NCBI RefSeq assembly: GCF_009932725.1
Contig: NZ_BLJU01000015.1
Location: 113,984-177,983, forward strand
From: Pseudomonas yangonensis
GTDB lineage: Bacteria; Pseudomonadota; Gammaproteobacteria; Pseudomonadales; Pseudomonadaceae
DNA: 64,000 nucleotides
Reading direction: 5' to 3'
Numbering within the stretch: the stretch's first letter is position 1; each line of letters begins with the position of its first letter. A program made the position numbers and the translations under genes. Positions 17,109 through 26,114 of the stretch are shown here, one piece after another. Below the pieces are notes generated by a model. That model did not search any database and was not told the origin of the DNA. It saw nothing but the letters and a program-made list of their open reading frames with translations.

Positions 17109-17995
17109 TGCACAGCCTGCGCTTCGACGGCACCTTCGCCACCTGGCGCCAGGCCGCGCGCCGCGCCTTGCTGCAGGGCCTGGCGCCGCATCAGCTGCAG
17201 TGGCTGGACGAAGAAGTGGCGCCTGGCCTGTTCGATCAACCTGCCGAACGCGCGCCGGAGCCCAATGGTCGCCTGCGCGTATCGCCCGAACTGCTGGAGC
17301 TGCTGGAAAGCGCCGCGCAGTACCGCGGCGAGGAGCGCTGGAGCCTGCTCTACCGCGTGCTCTGGCGCTTCGTGCAGGGCGAGCGCAGCGCCGTGCTGGC
17401 CGGCGATCCTGACGGTAGCGAGTTGCATCGGAGGCTCAAGGCGGTGCGCCGCGAGGCCCATCACCTACACGCCTTCGTGCGCTTTCAGCCGAGCAAGGCG
17501 CAAGGCGCGCCGGATTTCGTCGCCTGGTTCGAGCCGGCGCACGACATCCTCGCCTCGGCCAGCGGCCATTTCGCCGAGCGCCTGGGCAAGCACAGCTGGC
17601 TGATCGCCACGCCGCGCGATGGCGTGTTCTGGGATGGCCAGCGCCTGCAGCACGAGCGCCACTGCCCGGTGCAGTGGCAAGCCTGGGCACGGCAGCCCGA
17701 AGATGACGGCCAGGCCCTGTGGCGCGCCTATTACGGCAGCACCTTCAACCCGGCGCGCCTTAACCGCACGGTGATGCAGCAGCATTTGCCAGCGCGCTTC
17801 TGGAAGCACCTGCCGGAAGGCCCGCTGATTCCGCAACTGATGAGCGAAGCGCGCGCCGGCGCGCAGCGCGATGGGCAGGCACTGGTGCTGGCAGGCAGAA
17901 AGGGCAAACGCATCGCCCAGATAAACGAAGGGGACGCAGCGCGCCCCCCGTCAGGCAGCGTCAGCGGAAGCGACGCCCCGGATCTTCCTCGCTGA
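17108..17995 (+). CDS. DUF4130 family putative DNA repair partner protein
   Basis: A 295-residue protein starting inside the stop of the radical SAM gene (TGATG). It matches the DUF4130 family: a tryptophan-rich N-terminal half, a central HAFVRFQPSKAQGAPDFVAWFEPAHDIL region and the terminal block WRAYYGSTFNPARLN followed by HLPARFWKHLPEG. In many bacteria this protein is fused to a uracil-DNA glycosylase-like (UdgX-type) domain. Here only a low-complexity tail of about 45 residues follows and no glycosylase motifs are visible. Its last 35 bp are antisense to the end of pilU. Presumed role: partner of the radical SAM enzyme in damage-induced DNA processing (inference). Confidence 0.85.
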   Translation: MHSLRFDGTFATWRQAARRALLQGLAPHQLQWLDEEVAPGLFDQPAERAPEPNGRLRVSPELLELLESAAQYRGEERWSLLYRVLWRFVQGERSAVLAGDPDGSELHRRLKAVRREAHHLHAFVRFQPSKAQGAPDFVAWFEPAHDILASASGHFAERLGKHSWLIATPRDGVFWDGQRLQHERHCPVQWQAWARQPEDDGQALWRAYYGSTFNPARLNRTVMQQHLPARFWKHLPEGPLIPQLMSEARAGAQRDGQALVLAGRKGKRIAQINEGDAARPPSGSVSGSDAPDLPR

Positions 17996-19106
17996 CCTCC
18001 AGCGCCAGGCCCTGGGCCATGCTGGTCAGGTGATCGCCGTCGGTTTCCGAACCGAGCTTGATCATCAGGCGCAGGTCGTTGGCCGAGTCGGCGTAAAGCA
18101 GCGCGTCTTCGTAAGTGATCTCGCCCTGGGTGTAGAGGTTGTACAGCGCCTGATCGAAGGTCTGCATGCCCTGCTCGGTGGAGCGTTTCATCAGGCCCTT
18201 GAGCTCGTGCACCTCGCCCTTGCGGATCAGGTCGGCGGCCAGCGGGGTGTTGATCAGCACCTCGATCACCGCGCGACGGCCCTTGCCGTCCGGGGTCGGC
18301 ACCAGCTGCTGGGCGACGATGGCCTTGAGGTTGAGCGACAGGTCCATCCACACCTGGTTCTGCCGGTCGGCCGGGAAGAAGTTGATGATGCGGTCCAGCG
18401 CCTGGTTGGCGTTGTTGGCGTGCAGGGTGGCCAGGCACAGGTGACCGGTTTCAGCGAAGGCCACGGCGTGGTCCATGGTCTCGCGGGTCCGCACCTCGCC
18501 GATGAGGATCACGTCCGGCGCCTGACGCAGGGTATTCTTCAGCGCCACCTCAAAGGACTCGGTGTCGATGCCCACTTCGCGCTGGGTGACGATGCAGTTC
18601 TGGTGCTGGTGAATGTATTCGATCGGGTCTTCGATGGAGATGATGTGGCCGCTGCTGTTCTTGTTGCGATAGCCGATCATCGCCGCCAGCGAGGTGGACT
18701 TGCCGGTACCGGTGGCACCGACGAACAGCACCAGGCCGCGCTTGGTCAGCGCCAGCTTCTTGAGGATCTCCGGCAGCTTTAGATCATCGATGGTGGGGAT
18801 GTTGGTCTCGATGCGGCGCAGCACCATGCCCACCAGGTTGCGCTGGTAGAAGGCACTGACGCGGAAACGACCGATGCCACGGGCGCTGATGGCGAAGTTG
18901 CACTCGTGGTTCTCGGCAAAATCGCGGCGCTGCGCCTCGTTCATCACACCCAGCACGGTTTCGCGGGTCATCTCCGGCGACATGGCGTTCTTGGTCACCG
19001 GCATGATCTTGCCATTGACCTTCATCGACGGCGGCACGCCAGCGGTGATGAACAGATCGGAGCCGCCTTTTTCGACCATCAGGCGCAGTAGTTTTTCGAA
19101 TTCCAT
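17961..19106 (-). CDS. pilU: Type IV pilus retraction ATPase-like protein PilU
   Basis: A 381-residue PilT/GspE-type ATPase that assists PilT in pilus retraction. An N-terminal PAS-like domain precedes the RecA-like core with Walker A GATGTGKSTS (about 128-137), the Asp box ISIEDPIEYIH, Walker B VILIGEVRTRETM and the His box HLCLATLHANNA. The PilT motif AIRNLIR is replaced here by AADLIR, a PilU trait. ATG at 19106 (MEFEKLLRLMVEKGGSDLF) is the conserved start; the frame opens five codons earlier only at a TTG. It is downstream of pilT. Confidence 0.95.
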   Translation of the reverse strand: MEFEKLLRLMVEKGGSDLFITAGVPPSMKVNGKIMPVTKNAMSPEMTRETVLGVMNEAQRRDFAENHECNFAISARGIGRFRVSAFYQRNLVGMVLRRIETNIPTIDDLKLPEILKKLALTKRGLVLFVGATGTGKSTSLAAMIGYRNKNSSGHIISIEDPIEYIHQHQNCIVTQREVGIDTESFEVALKNTLRQAPDVILIGEVRTRETMDHAVAFAETGHLCLATLHANNANQALDRIINFFPADRQNQVWMDLSLNLKAIVAQQLVPTPDGKGRRAVIEVLINTPLAADLIRKGEVHELKGLMKRSTEQGMQTFDQALYNLYTQGEITYEDALLYADSANDLRLMIKLGSETDGDHLTSMAQGLALEVSEEDPGRRFR

Positions 19107-19193
19107 CTTGGGTCTCGCCAATCAACTGCACGCCCGATGAAGGCCCTGAGCGGGCCTGGCGACTGGCGGCGTGCGGCACAATCGCTACGGCTG

Positions 19194-20228
19194 TTAGAAG
19201 TTTTCCGGGCTCTTGGCCTTCTCGCGCGCACTGTCGCGGCTGACCAGGCCTTTGGACACCAGCGTCTTGAGGCAGGCATCGAGGGTCTGCATGCCCAGCG
19301 CACCGCCGGTCTGGATCGCCGAGTACATCTGCGCCACCTTGTCCTCGCGGATGAGGTTACGGATGGCCGGCGTACCGATCATGATTTCGTGGGCGGCGAC
19401 ACGACCGCCGCCGATTTTCTTCAGTAGGGTCTGCGAGATCACCGCCTGCAGCGATTCGGAAAGCATTGAGCGGACCATGGATTTCTCTTCGGCGGGGAAC
19501 ACGTCGACCACGCGGTCGATGGTCTTGGCCGCCGAGGTGGTGTGCAGGGTGCCGAACACCAAGTGACCGGTTTCCGCGGCGGTCAGCGCCAGGCGGATGG
19601 TTTCCAGGTCGCGCATCTCGCCGACCAGGATGATGTCCGGGTCTTCCCGCAGGGCCGAGCGCAGCGCTTCGGAGAAGCCGTGGGTGTCGCGGTGCACCTC
19701 ACGCTGGTTGACCAGGCACTTCTTCGACTCGTGAACGAATTCGATGGGGTCCTCGATGGTGAGGATATGGTGGTACTTGTTGCTGTTGAGGTAGTCGAGC
19801 ATCGCCGCCAGGGTGGTCGACTTGCCCGAACCGGTGGGGCCGGTGACCAGCACCAGTCCACGCGGCACGTCGGTGATCTTGCGGAACACCTCGCCCATGC
19901 CCAGGTCTTCCATGGTCAGCACCTTGGACGGAATGGTACGGAACACCGCACCGGCGCCACGGTTCTGGTTGAAGGCGTTGACCCGGAAGCGCGCCACGCC
20001 CGGCACCTCGAAGGAGAAGTCGGTCTCGAGGAACTCTTCGTAATCCTTGCGCTGCTTGTCGTTCATGATGTCGTAGATCAGCGCGTGTACCTGCTTGTGA
20101 TCCAGCGGCGGCAGGTTGATGCGGCGCACATCGCCGTCGACGCGGATCATCGGCGGCAGCCCCGCCGAGAGGTGCAAATCCGACGCGCCTTGCTTGGCGC
20201 TGAAGGCGAGCAGCTCAGTGATATCCAT
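19194..20228 (-). CDS. pilT: Type IV pilus twitching motility retraction ATPase PilT
   Basis: A 344-residue hexameric ATPase that depolymerises type IV pili, powering twitching. Seen are Walker A GPTGSGKST (lysine near 136), Asp box TIEDPIEFVH, Walker B IILVGEMRDLET, the His box HLVFGTLHTTSA and the retraction motif AIRNLIRE. The ATG at 20228 gives MDITELLAFSAKQGASDLHL, the canonical start, preceded by GGGGAG. It lies upstream of pilU and divergent from yggS. Confidence 0.97.
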   Translation of the reverse strand: MDITELLAFSAKQGASDLHLSAGLPPMIRVDGDVRRINLPPLDHKQVHALIYDIMNDKQRKDYEEFLETDFSFEVPGVARFRVNAFNQNRGAGAVFRTIPSKVLTMEDLGMGEVFRKITDVPRGLVLVTGPTGSGKSTTLAAMLDYLNSNKYHHILTIEDPIEFVHESKKCLVNQREVHRDTHGFSEALRSALREDPDIILVGEMRDLETIRLALTAAETGHLVFGTLHTTSAAKTIDRVVDVFPAEEKSMVRSMLSESLQAVISQTLLKKIGGGRVAAHEIMIGTPAIRNLIREDKVAQMYSAIQTGGALGMQTLDACLKTLVSKGLVSRDSAREKAKSPENF

Positions 20229-20304
20229 GGGACTCCCCAATTACAAGCAAGCAGGTAGAATGCCGCGAACGCTTAACGAGCGGGCTTTATATAGAGCGCA
20301 GGTA

Positions 20305-20997
20305 ATGTCCACGATAGCAGAGAATATTGCAAAGGTCGGAACGCGCATCCGTGAGGCGGCGCAAGCCTCGCAGCGCAATTTTTCGGACATCGGCCTGCTG
20401 GCGGTGAGCAAGACCAAACCGGCCGACGCCATCCGCGAAGCGCACGCCGCCGGCCTGCGCGATTTTGGCGAGAATTATCTGCAGGAAGCTCTGGAAAAGC
20501 AGGCCGCGCTGACCGAACTGCCCTTGATCTGGCACTTCATCGGCCCCATTCAGTCGAACAAGACCCGGCCCATCGCCGAGCACTTCGACTGGGTGCATTC
20601 CGTGGATCGCCTGAAAATCGCTCAACGCCTGTCCGATCAGCGCCCCGCGCATCTGCCGCCGCTGAACATCTGCCTGCAGGTCAACGTCAGCGGTGAGGAC
20701 AGCAAGTCCGGCTGCAGCCCCGAGGAGTTGCCGGAGCTGGCCAGAGCCGTTAGCACCATGCCCAACCTCCAGTTGCGTGGGTTGATGGCCATTCCCGAGC
20801 CCACCGACGACGTCGCCGCGCAACACGCAGCCTTCGCCCGTCTGCGCCAGTTGCGCGATGACCTGGCGCTCGATCTCGATACCCTGTCCATGGGCATGAG
20901 CCATGACCTGGAGGCTGCCATCGCCGAAGGTGCCACCTGGGTGCGCATCGGCACCGCGCTATTCGGCGCCCGCGATTACGGCCAGCCCACTCACTGA
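20305..20997 (+). CDS. yggS: PLP homeostasis protein YggS
   Basis: A 230-residue YggS/PLPBP family protein that binds PLP and buffers its cellular level, with no catalytic activity known. Lys36 in LLAVSKTKPAD is the PLP-binding lysine. The QSNKTRP, VDRLKIAQRL, CLQVNVSGEDSKSGC and LSMGMSHDLEAAI blocks are typical. The ATG at 20305 was chosen for homology and lies 76 bp from divergent pilT. It is the first gene of a yggS-proC-yggT-yggU operon. Confidence 0.93.
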   Translation: MSTIAENIAKVGTRIREAAQASQRNFSDIGLLAVSKTKPADAIREAHAAGLRDFGENYLQEALEKQAALTELPLIWHFIGPIQSNKTRPIAEHFDWVHSVDRLKIAQRLSDQRPAHLPPLNICLQVNVSGEDSKSGCSPEELPELARAVSTMPNLQLRGLMAIPEPTDDVAAQHAAFARLRQLRDDLALDLDTLSMGMSHDLEAAIAEGATWVRIGTALFGARDYGQPTH

Positions 20998-21014
20998 ATG
21001 AAGGAATTCCCGCA

Positions 21015-21833
21015 ATGAACAACCCGATCATCGCCTTCGTCGGCGCCGGCAACATGGCCGCCAGCCTGATTAGCGGCCTGCGCGCCCAGGGCGTGGCAGC
21101 CAGCGCCATCCGCGCCAGCGAGCCCGGCAGCGAACAGCGCGCGCGCCTGCAGCAAGAGCATGGCATCGCCACCTTCGCCGACAATGGCGAGGCCATCAAA
21201 GGCGCCGATCTGATCGTGCTGGCGGTTAAACCACAGATCATGAAAGCGGTATGCCTGGACCTGGCGCCGCACCTGGCCGCCAACCAGGTGATCATCTCCA
21301 TTGCCGCAGGCATCAGCTGCGCCAGCCTGGAAAACTGGCTGGGCGAGCGCCCTGTGGTGCGTTGCATGCCCAATACCCCGGCGCTGCTGCGCCAGGGCGT
21401 ATCCGGCCTGTTCGCCAACCCGCGGGTCAACGCTGCGCAGAAGGCCCAGGCCGAACAGGTGCTGAGCGCCGTGGGCCTGGCCCTGTGGCTGGATGAAGAA
21501 ACCCAGCTCGACGCGGTCACCGCCGTCTCCGGCAGCGGCCCGGCCTATTTCTTCCTGCTGATCGAAGCGATGACCACGGCTGGCGAACAGCTCGGCCTGC
21601 CGCGTGAAACCGCAGCACGCCTGAGCATCCAGACTGCACTGGGCGCCGCGCGCATGGCCAGCGAGAGCGATGTCGACGCGGCCGAATTGCGTCGCCGTGT
21701 GACCTCACCGAACGGAACCACCGAAGCGGCGATCAAAACCTTCCAGGCCGGCGGCTTCGAAGCGCTGGTAAAACAGGCACTTAACGCCGCCGCCAATCGC
21801 TCGGCCGAACTGGCCGAACAACTGGGTCAATAA
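21015..21833 (+). CDS. proC: Pyrroline-5-carboxylate reductase
   Basis: A 272-residue enzyme that reduces 1-pyrroline-5-carboxylate to proline with NAD(P)H. It has a Rossmann N-terminus, FVGAGNMAASLISGL, then VVRCMPNTPALLRQG, and the C-terminal signature VTSPNGTTEAAI preceded by AVSGSGPAYFFLL. GGAATT precedes the ATG. It begins 17 bp after yggS. Confidence 0.96.
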   Translation: MNNPIIAFVGAGNMAASLISGLRAQGVAASAIRASEPGSEQRARLQQEHGIATFADNGEAIKGADLIVLAVKPQIMKAVCLDLAPHLAANQVIISIAAGISCASLENWLGERPVVRCMPNTPALLRQGVSGLFANPRVNAAQKAQAEQVLSAVGLALWLDEETQLDAVTAVSGSGPAYFFLLIEAMTTAGEQLGLPRETAARLSIQTALGAARMASESDVDAAELRRRVTSPNGTTEAAIKTFQAGGFEALVKQALNAAANRSAELAEQLGQ

Positions 21834-21843
21834 GGAAGCACAC

Positions 21844-22437
21844 ATGTCCGGACTCATCGAAGCCCTCATCTATATCATCCAGACCCTGGGCAGCCTGTAT
21901 CTGCTGATCGTGCTGCTGCGCTTCATCCTGCAGCTGGTACGTGCAGACTTCTACAACCCGCTGAGCCAGTTCATCGTCAAGGCCACGCAACCGCTGCTGA
22001 CGCCTCTGCGTCGCATCATCCCGGGCTTCGCCGGGCTGGACCTGGCCTCACTGGTGCTGGCCATTCTGGTGCAGCTGCTGCTGATGATCGTCACCCTGAC
22101 CCTGATGGGCTACAACGTTGGCGGTTTCATCGCGCAACTGCTGGTGTGGTCGGTGATCGGCGTGACCTCGCTGTTCCTCAAGGTGTTCTTCTTCGCCCTG
22201 ATCATCAGCGTGATCCTCTCCTGGGTCGCACCGGGCAGCTACAACCCCGGCGCGCAACTGGTGAACCAGATTTGCGAACCGCTGCTGGCACCGTTCCGCA
22301 AGCTGCTGCCGAACCTTGGCGGCCTGGATATCTCGCCGATCTTCGCCTTCATCACCATCAACCTGATCGACCGCTTCGTGATCGGAGCCCTGGCAGCCTC
22401 CACCGGCCTGCCGCCGATGCTCAGCCCCTTCCTCTGA
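21844..22437 (+). CDS. yggT: YggT family membrane protein
   Basis: A 197-residue protein made of two YGGT repeats, each with two transmembrane helices: residues about 10-95 (IQTLGSLYLLIVLLRFILQ ... PLLTPLRRIIPG) and about 105-190 (FFFALIISVILSWVAPGS ... PLLAPFRKLLPNLGG). The family is linked to osmotic adaptation or division-site placement, but its mechanism is not established. It follows proC by 10 bp and touches yggU. Confidence 0.92.
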   Translation: MSGLIEALIYIIQTLGSLYLLIVLLRFILQLVRADFYNPLSQFIVKATQPLLTPLRRIIPGFAGLDLASLVLAILVQLLLMIVTLTLMGYNVGGFIAQLLVWSVIGVTSLFLKVFFFALIISVILSWVAPGSYNPGAQLVNQICEPLLAPFRKLLPNLGGLDISPIFAFITINLIDRFVIGALAASTGLPPMLSPFL

Positions 22438-22731
22438 GTGGCGAGCTACTTTCGCTGGGACGGCGAGGATCTGATCCTCGACTGCCACCTGCAGCCCAAG
22501 GCGAGCAAGGACGAGTTCGCCGGGCTGCATGGTGAAAGGCTGAAGATCCGCCTCACCGCCCCGCCGGTCGACGGCAAGGCCAACGCCCACCTGCTGGCCT
22601 TCCTGGCCAAGGCGTTCGGCGTAGCCAAGAGCCAGGTGAGCCTGGAAAGCGGCGAACTCAATCGGCAGAAACGCCTGCGCATTCGTGCCCCGCAGAGCCT
22701 GCCGCCGATTCCCGGCCTGCAGCGCGCCTGA
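22438..22731 (+). CDS. yggU: DUF167 (YggU) family protein
   Basis: A 97-residue DUF167 protein that starts with GTG immediately after the yggT stop. It contains LHLQPKASKDEF-like and APPVDGKANAHLLAFLAKAFGV segments, the family signature. The structure of the family is known but its function is not. It is the last gene of the operon. Confidence 0.9.
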   Translation: MASYFRWDGEDLILDCHLQPKASKDEFAGLHGERLKIRLTAPPVDGKANAHLLAFLAKAFGVAKSQVSLESGELNRQKRLRIRAPQSLPPIPGLQRA

Positions 22732-22913
22732 CGACCACTCGACCGCCATAGCCGACCATAAGGCGGGACTGCTGTTTCAGCCAATTGACGGCTGCCTTGT
22801 ACCCCGCATAATGCAAACTGTTCTCGTGAAACGCCGTGCGTCCTGGCGGCAAACCCAACCCAATCTTTATATAGCCCCCGCAAGTGGATGATCTTGCCGA
22901 GAGGAGAGCCAGG

Positions 22914-24890
22914 ATGAGCATGGAACGTCTCAGCCAGCAGGTCGATGCCTACGTCACCTGGAAACGCGAACTGATGCGCGAGATCACGCGCTATCGCAGC
23001 TGGCTGGAGCACAACCGGCTCAACTCCGAGGCGGTTCAGGCCAAGCTCGAACGCGCGCTGAAGATCCTGCGCACCGATCACATCACCCTGGCCTTCGTCG
23101 GCGAGTTCTCGCGCGGCAAGACCGAGCTGATCAACAGCCTGTTCTTCTCCGAATACGGCCAGCGCATGCTGCCCTCGCATGCCGGGCGCACCACCATGTG
23201 CCCCACCGAGCTGTTCTTCGACCCGCGCTCGGAACGTCCCTACATTCGTCTGCTGCCGATCGAGACCCGCACCGCCTCGGCCAGCGTCGCACAGTTCAAA
23301 CGCATTCCCCGCCACTGGGTGAACATTCCGCTGGATACCAGCGACCCGGCCAACATGGCCCTGGCCTTCAGCCAGGTCGCCAAGACCAAACCCATGCCGG
23401 TGGAGCAGGCGATTCAGCTCGGTTTCCACCCGGACATGCTCGAAGGCACCGGCAAGCGCGGCCAGGTGCTGGTGCCGGCCTGGCGCCACGCCATGGTCAA
23501 CTTCGATCACCCTCTGCTGCGCCAGGGCCTGCGCATTCTCGACACACCGGGCCTCAACGCCCTGGGCAGCGAGCCGGAGCTGACCCTGTCGATGTTGCCC
23601 AACGCCCAGGCGATAATCTTCCTGCTGGCCGCCGATACCGGCGTAACCGCGAGTGACATGAGCATCTGGCAGCAGCACATTCGTCAGCTCGATGAAGATA
23701 CCCAGACCTGCCTGTTCGCCGTGCTGAACAAGATCGACGTGCTCTGGGACGATCTGGCCGGCGAGACCTTCGTGCAGAACGCCATCAGCCAGATTCAGAG
23801 CGCCACCGCCAAGCAGTTGGGCATCGCCAAGCAGGACGTACTGCCGCTCTCTGCCAAGCAGGCCTTGCTGGCCAAGGTCCGCAAGGACGAGGAGCTGCTG
23901 GCCCGCAGCCAGATGGCTGACCTGGAGAACCTGCTGTGCGAACGAATCGTCGCGCAGAAGGAGCGCCTGATCGAAGACCACGTGGTACGCCAGGTCCTGG
24001 CGCTGGTGAACAACAGCCAGCACGTCCTCAACCTGCGCCTGGAAAAGGTCAGCGAACAACTGGCCCTGCTTGGCAACCACCAGCAGGACAATGGCCAGTT
24101 GCTGTTCGAGCTGACCGCCAAGACCAAGGAGGACCACACCCGGCACCACAAGCGCCTGCTCGGCCTGAAGACCAATCAGCGCCTGCTGCAACGCCAGGGC
24201 CAGTTGCTGCGCCACGCCGCACGCGCCGAGCGTCTGGAGCAACACCTGAGCGAGGTGCGTCGCAACCTCACCGGCAGCTGGACTACCCTCGGCATCAACC
24301 AGGCCATCCTGCATTTCTTCCGCGCCGTCGAGCAGGACCTGCACAACCTGGAGCACGAAGCGGAGATGGCCAACAAGATGGTCGCCGCCATCTATCGCCG
24401 GCATAACGAAGACAGCCCGCTGGGCGGCGTCGACGCGCCGCAGTTCAAGATCCAGCGCTACCTGCGCGAGCTGAAGAAACTGCAGGACAAGGGCGATCAG
24501 TTCCGCCTGCACGTGAAAACATTGCTCACCGAACAGCGCAGCCTGACCCGGCGCTTCTTCGCCACTCTGGCGCAGGAAGTGATCGGCCTGCACCAGCGCC
24601 TGCGCCTGGACGCCGAGCAATGGGCCGCCGACGCCCTGATGCCGCTGATGCAGCACACCCTGGAACACAAGCAGATGCTGGAAAGCCACATGCTGCGCCT
24701 CAAGGCACTGGCACAGGAAACCCAACAGACGCGCAAGCGCAGCCTGCAACTGGCGCGCTACCAGGAAGAGCTGGAGCAACAGCTGGCCCAGGCCAGCGAC
24801 ATGCTTCGCATCCTGCGCCGCCCGGCGCCGGTACAGCGCCAGGGCAAGGTGGTCAGCCTGCCGGTGGCGGCGCGGCAACAAAGCCTGTAG
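22914..24890 (+). CDS. Dynamin-like large GTPase
   Basis: A 658-residue dynamin-family GTPase. G1 is AFVGEFSRGKTELIN (residues about 60-74), G2 a threonine in AGRTTMCPTELFF, G3 LDTPGLNAL and G4 VLNKIDVLWDD. The long C-terminal half (about 330-650) is glutamine/leucine/arginine-rich and predicted helical, consistent with a dynamin stalk. There is no signal peptide or obvious transmembrane helix. The ATG at 22914 has GAGGAGAG before it. Bacterial dynamins remodel membranes or act in stress or vesicle release. The role here is unknown, and the gene stands alone between yggU and metX. Confidence 0.85.
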   Translation: MSMERLSQQVDAYVTWKRELMREITRYRSWLEHNRLNSEAVQAKLERALKILRTDHITLAFVGEFSRGKTELINSLFFSEYGQRMLPSHAGRTTMCPTELFFDPRSERPYIRLLPIETRTASASVAQFKRIPRHWVNIPLDTSDPANMALAFSQVAKTKPMPVEQAIQLGFHPDMLEGTGKRGQVLVPAWRHAMVNFDHPLLRQGLRILDTPGLNALGSEPELTLSMLPNAQAIIFLLAADTGVTASDMSIWQQHIRQLDEDTQTCLFAVLNKIDVLWDDLAGETFVQNAISQIQSATAKQLGIAKQDVLPLSAKQALLAKVRKDEELLARSQMADLENLLCERIVAQKERLIEDHVVRQVLALVNNSQHVLNLRLEKVSEQLALLGNHQQDNGQLLFELTAKTKEDHTRHHKRLLGLKTNQRLLQRQGQLLRHAARAERLEQHLSEVRRNLTGSWTTLGINQAILHFFRAVEQDLHNLEHEAEMANKMVAAIYRRHNEDSPLGGVDAPQFKIQRYLRELKKLQDKGDQFRLHVKTLLTEQRSLTRRFFATLAQEVIGLHQRLRLDAEQWAADALMPLMQHTLEHKQMLESHMLRLKALAQETQQTRKRSLQLARYQEELEQQLAQASDMLRILRRPAPVQRQGKVVSLPVAARQQSL

Positions 24891-24974
24891 CACAAGCGGG
24901 CGCCCTGCTCGCTTGCCGCTACCGGCGGTGCTCTTTAGACTGGCGCCCTCCTCCGATTCATTAGCAGCGCCTTC

Positions 24975-26114
24975 ATGCCCACTGCATTTCCCGAAGATTC
25001 CGTCGGCCTGGTCAGCCCCCAGGTGTTCCGTTTCAGCGAACCCCTGGCGCTGGCCTGCGGGCGCAGCCTGGCCGAGTACGAACTGGTCGTCGAAACCTAC
25101 GGCGAGCTGAATACCGCACGCAGCAATGCCGTGCTGATCTGCCATGCTCTGTCCGGCCACCATCACGCCGCCGGCTACCACAGCCCGGATGATCGCAAAC
25201 CCGGCTGGTGGGACAGCTGCATCGGCCCCGGCAAGCCGATCGACACCAACAAGTTCTTCGTCGTCAGCCTCAACAACCTCGGCGGCTGCAACGGTTCCAC
25301 CGGCCCGAGCAGCACCAACCCGGCGACCGGCAAGTCCTACGGCGCCGACTTTCCGGTGATGACCGTAGAGGACTGGGTGCACAGCCAGGCGCGTCTGGCC
25401 GATGTACTCGGCATCGAGCAATGGGCCGCGGTGATCGGCGGCAGCCTCGGCGGCATGCAGGCCATGCAGTGGACCATCAGCTACCCCGAGCGCGTGCGTC
25501 ACTGTCTGGCCATCGCCTCAGCGCCCAAGCTGTCGGCGCAGAACATCGCCTTCAACGAGGTGGCACGCCAGGCGATTCTCACCGACCCGGAGTTCCATGG
25601 CGGGCATTTCCAGGAACAGGGCGTGATCCCCAAGCGCGGCCTGATGCTGGCGCGCATGGTCGGCCACATCACCTACCTGTCCGATGACGCCATGGGCGAG
25701 AAATTCGGCCGCGGTCTGAAGAGCGAAAAGCTCAACTACGACTTCCACAGCGTCGAGTTCCAGGTGGAAAGCTACCTGCGCTATCAGGGCGAGGAGTTCT
25801 CCGGGCGCTTCGACGCCAACACCTACCTGCTGATGACCAAGGCGCTGGACTACTTCGACCCTGCCGCCGCCCACGACGGCGACCTGGCCAGGACCCTGGC
25901 CGCGGCCAAGGCGGACTTCTGCCTGATGTCCTTCACCACCGACTGGCGTTTCTCCCCGGCCCGCTCGCGGGAGATCGTCGACGCGCTGACCGCGGCGAAG
26001 AAGAACGTCTGCTACCTGGAGATCGATGCACCCCAGGGCCACGACGCCTTCCTCATGCCGATCCCGCGCTACCTGCAGGCATTCGGCAGCTACATGAAGC
26101 GAATCGAGGTATGA
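24975..26114 (+). CDS. metX: Homoserine O-succinyltransferase, MetX type
   Basis: A 379-residue alpha/beta hydrolase that acylates homoserine in methionine synthesis. The nucleophile is Ser157 in IGGSLGGMQAMQW and the catalytic His356 lies in GHDAFLMP. The N-terminal ALSGHHHAAGYHS block and SLNNLGGCNGSTGP are family signatures. Pseudomonas MetX proteins are known to use succinyl-CoA, so the succinyl assignment rests on relatives rather than on sequence seen here. It overlaps metW by 4 bp. Confidence 0.94.
   Translation: MPTAFPEDSVGLVSPQVFRFSEPLALACGRSLAEYELVVETYGELNTARSNAVLICHALSGHHHAAGYHSPDDRKPGWWDSCIGPGKPIDTNKFFVVSLNNLGGCNGSTGPSSTNPATGKSYGADFPVMTVEDWVHSQARLADVLGIEQWAAVIGGSLGGMQAMQWTISYPERVRHCLAIASAPKLSAQNIAFNEVARQAILTDPEFHGGHFQEQGVIPKRGLMLARMVGHITYLSDDAMGEKFGRGLKSEKLNYDFHSVEFQVESYLRYQGEEFSGRFDANTYLLMTKALDYFDPAAAHDGDLARTLAAAKADFCLMSFTTDWRFSPARSREIVDALTAAKKNVCYLEIDAPQGHDAFLMPIPRYLQAFGSYMKRIEV

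Noticed and set aside
22446..25502. A 1018-codon leftward open frame across the dynamin-like and metX genes
   Set aside because: It is antisense to two genes with clear family motifs on the plus strand and shows composition typical of a shadow frame.
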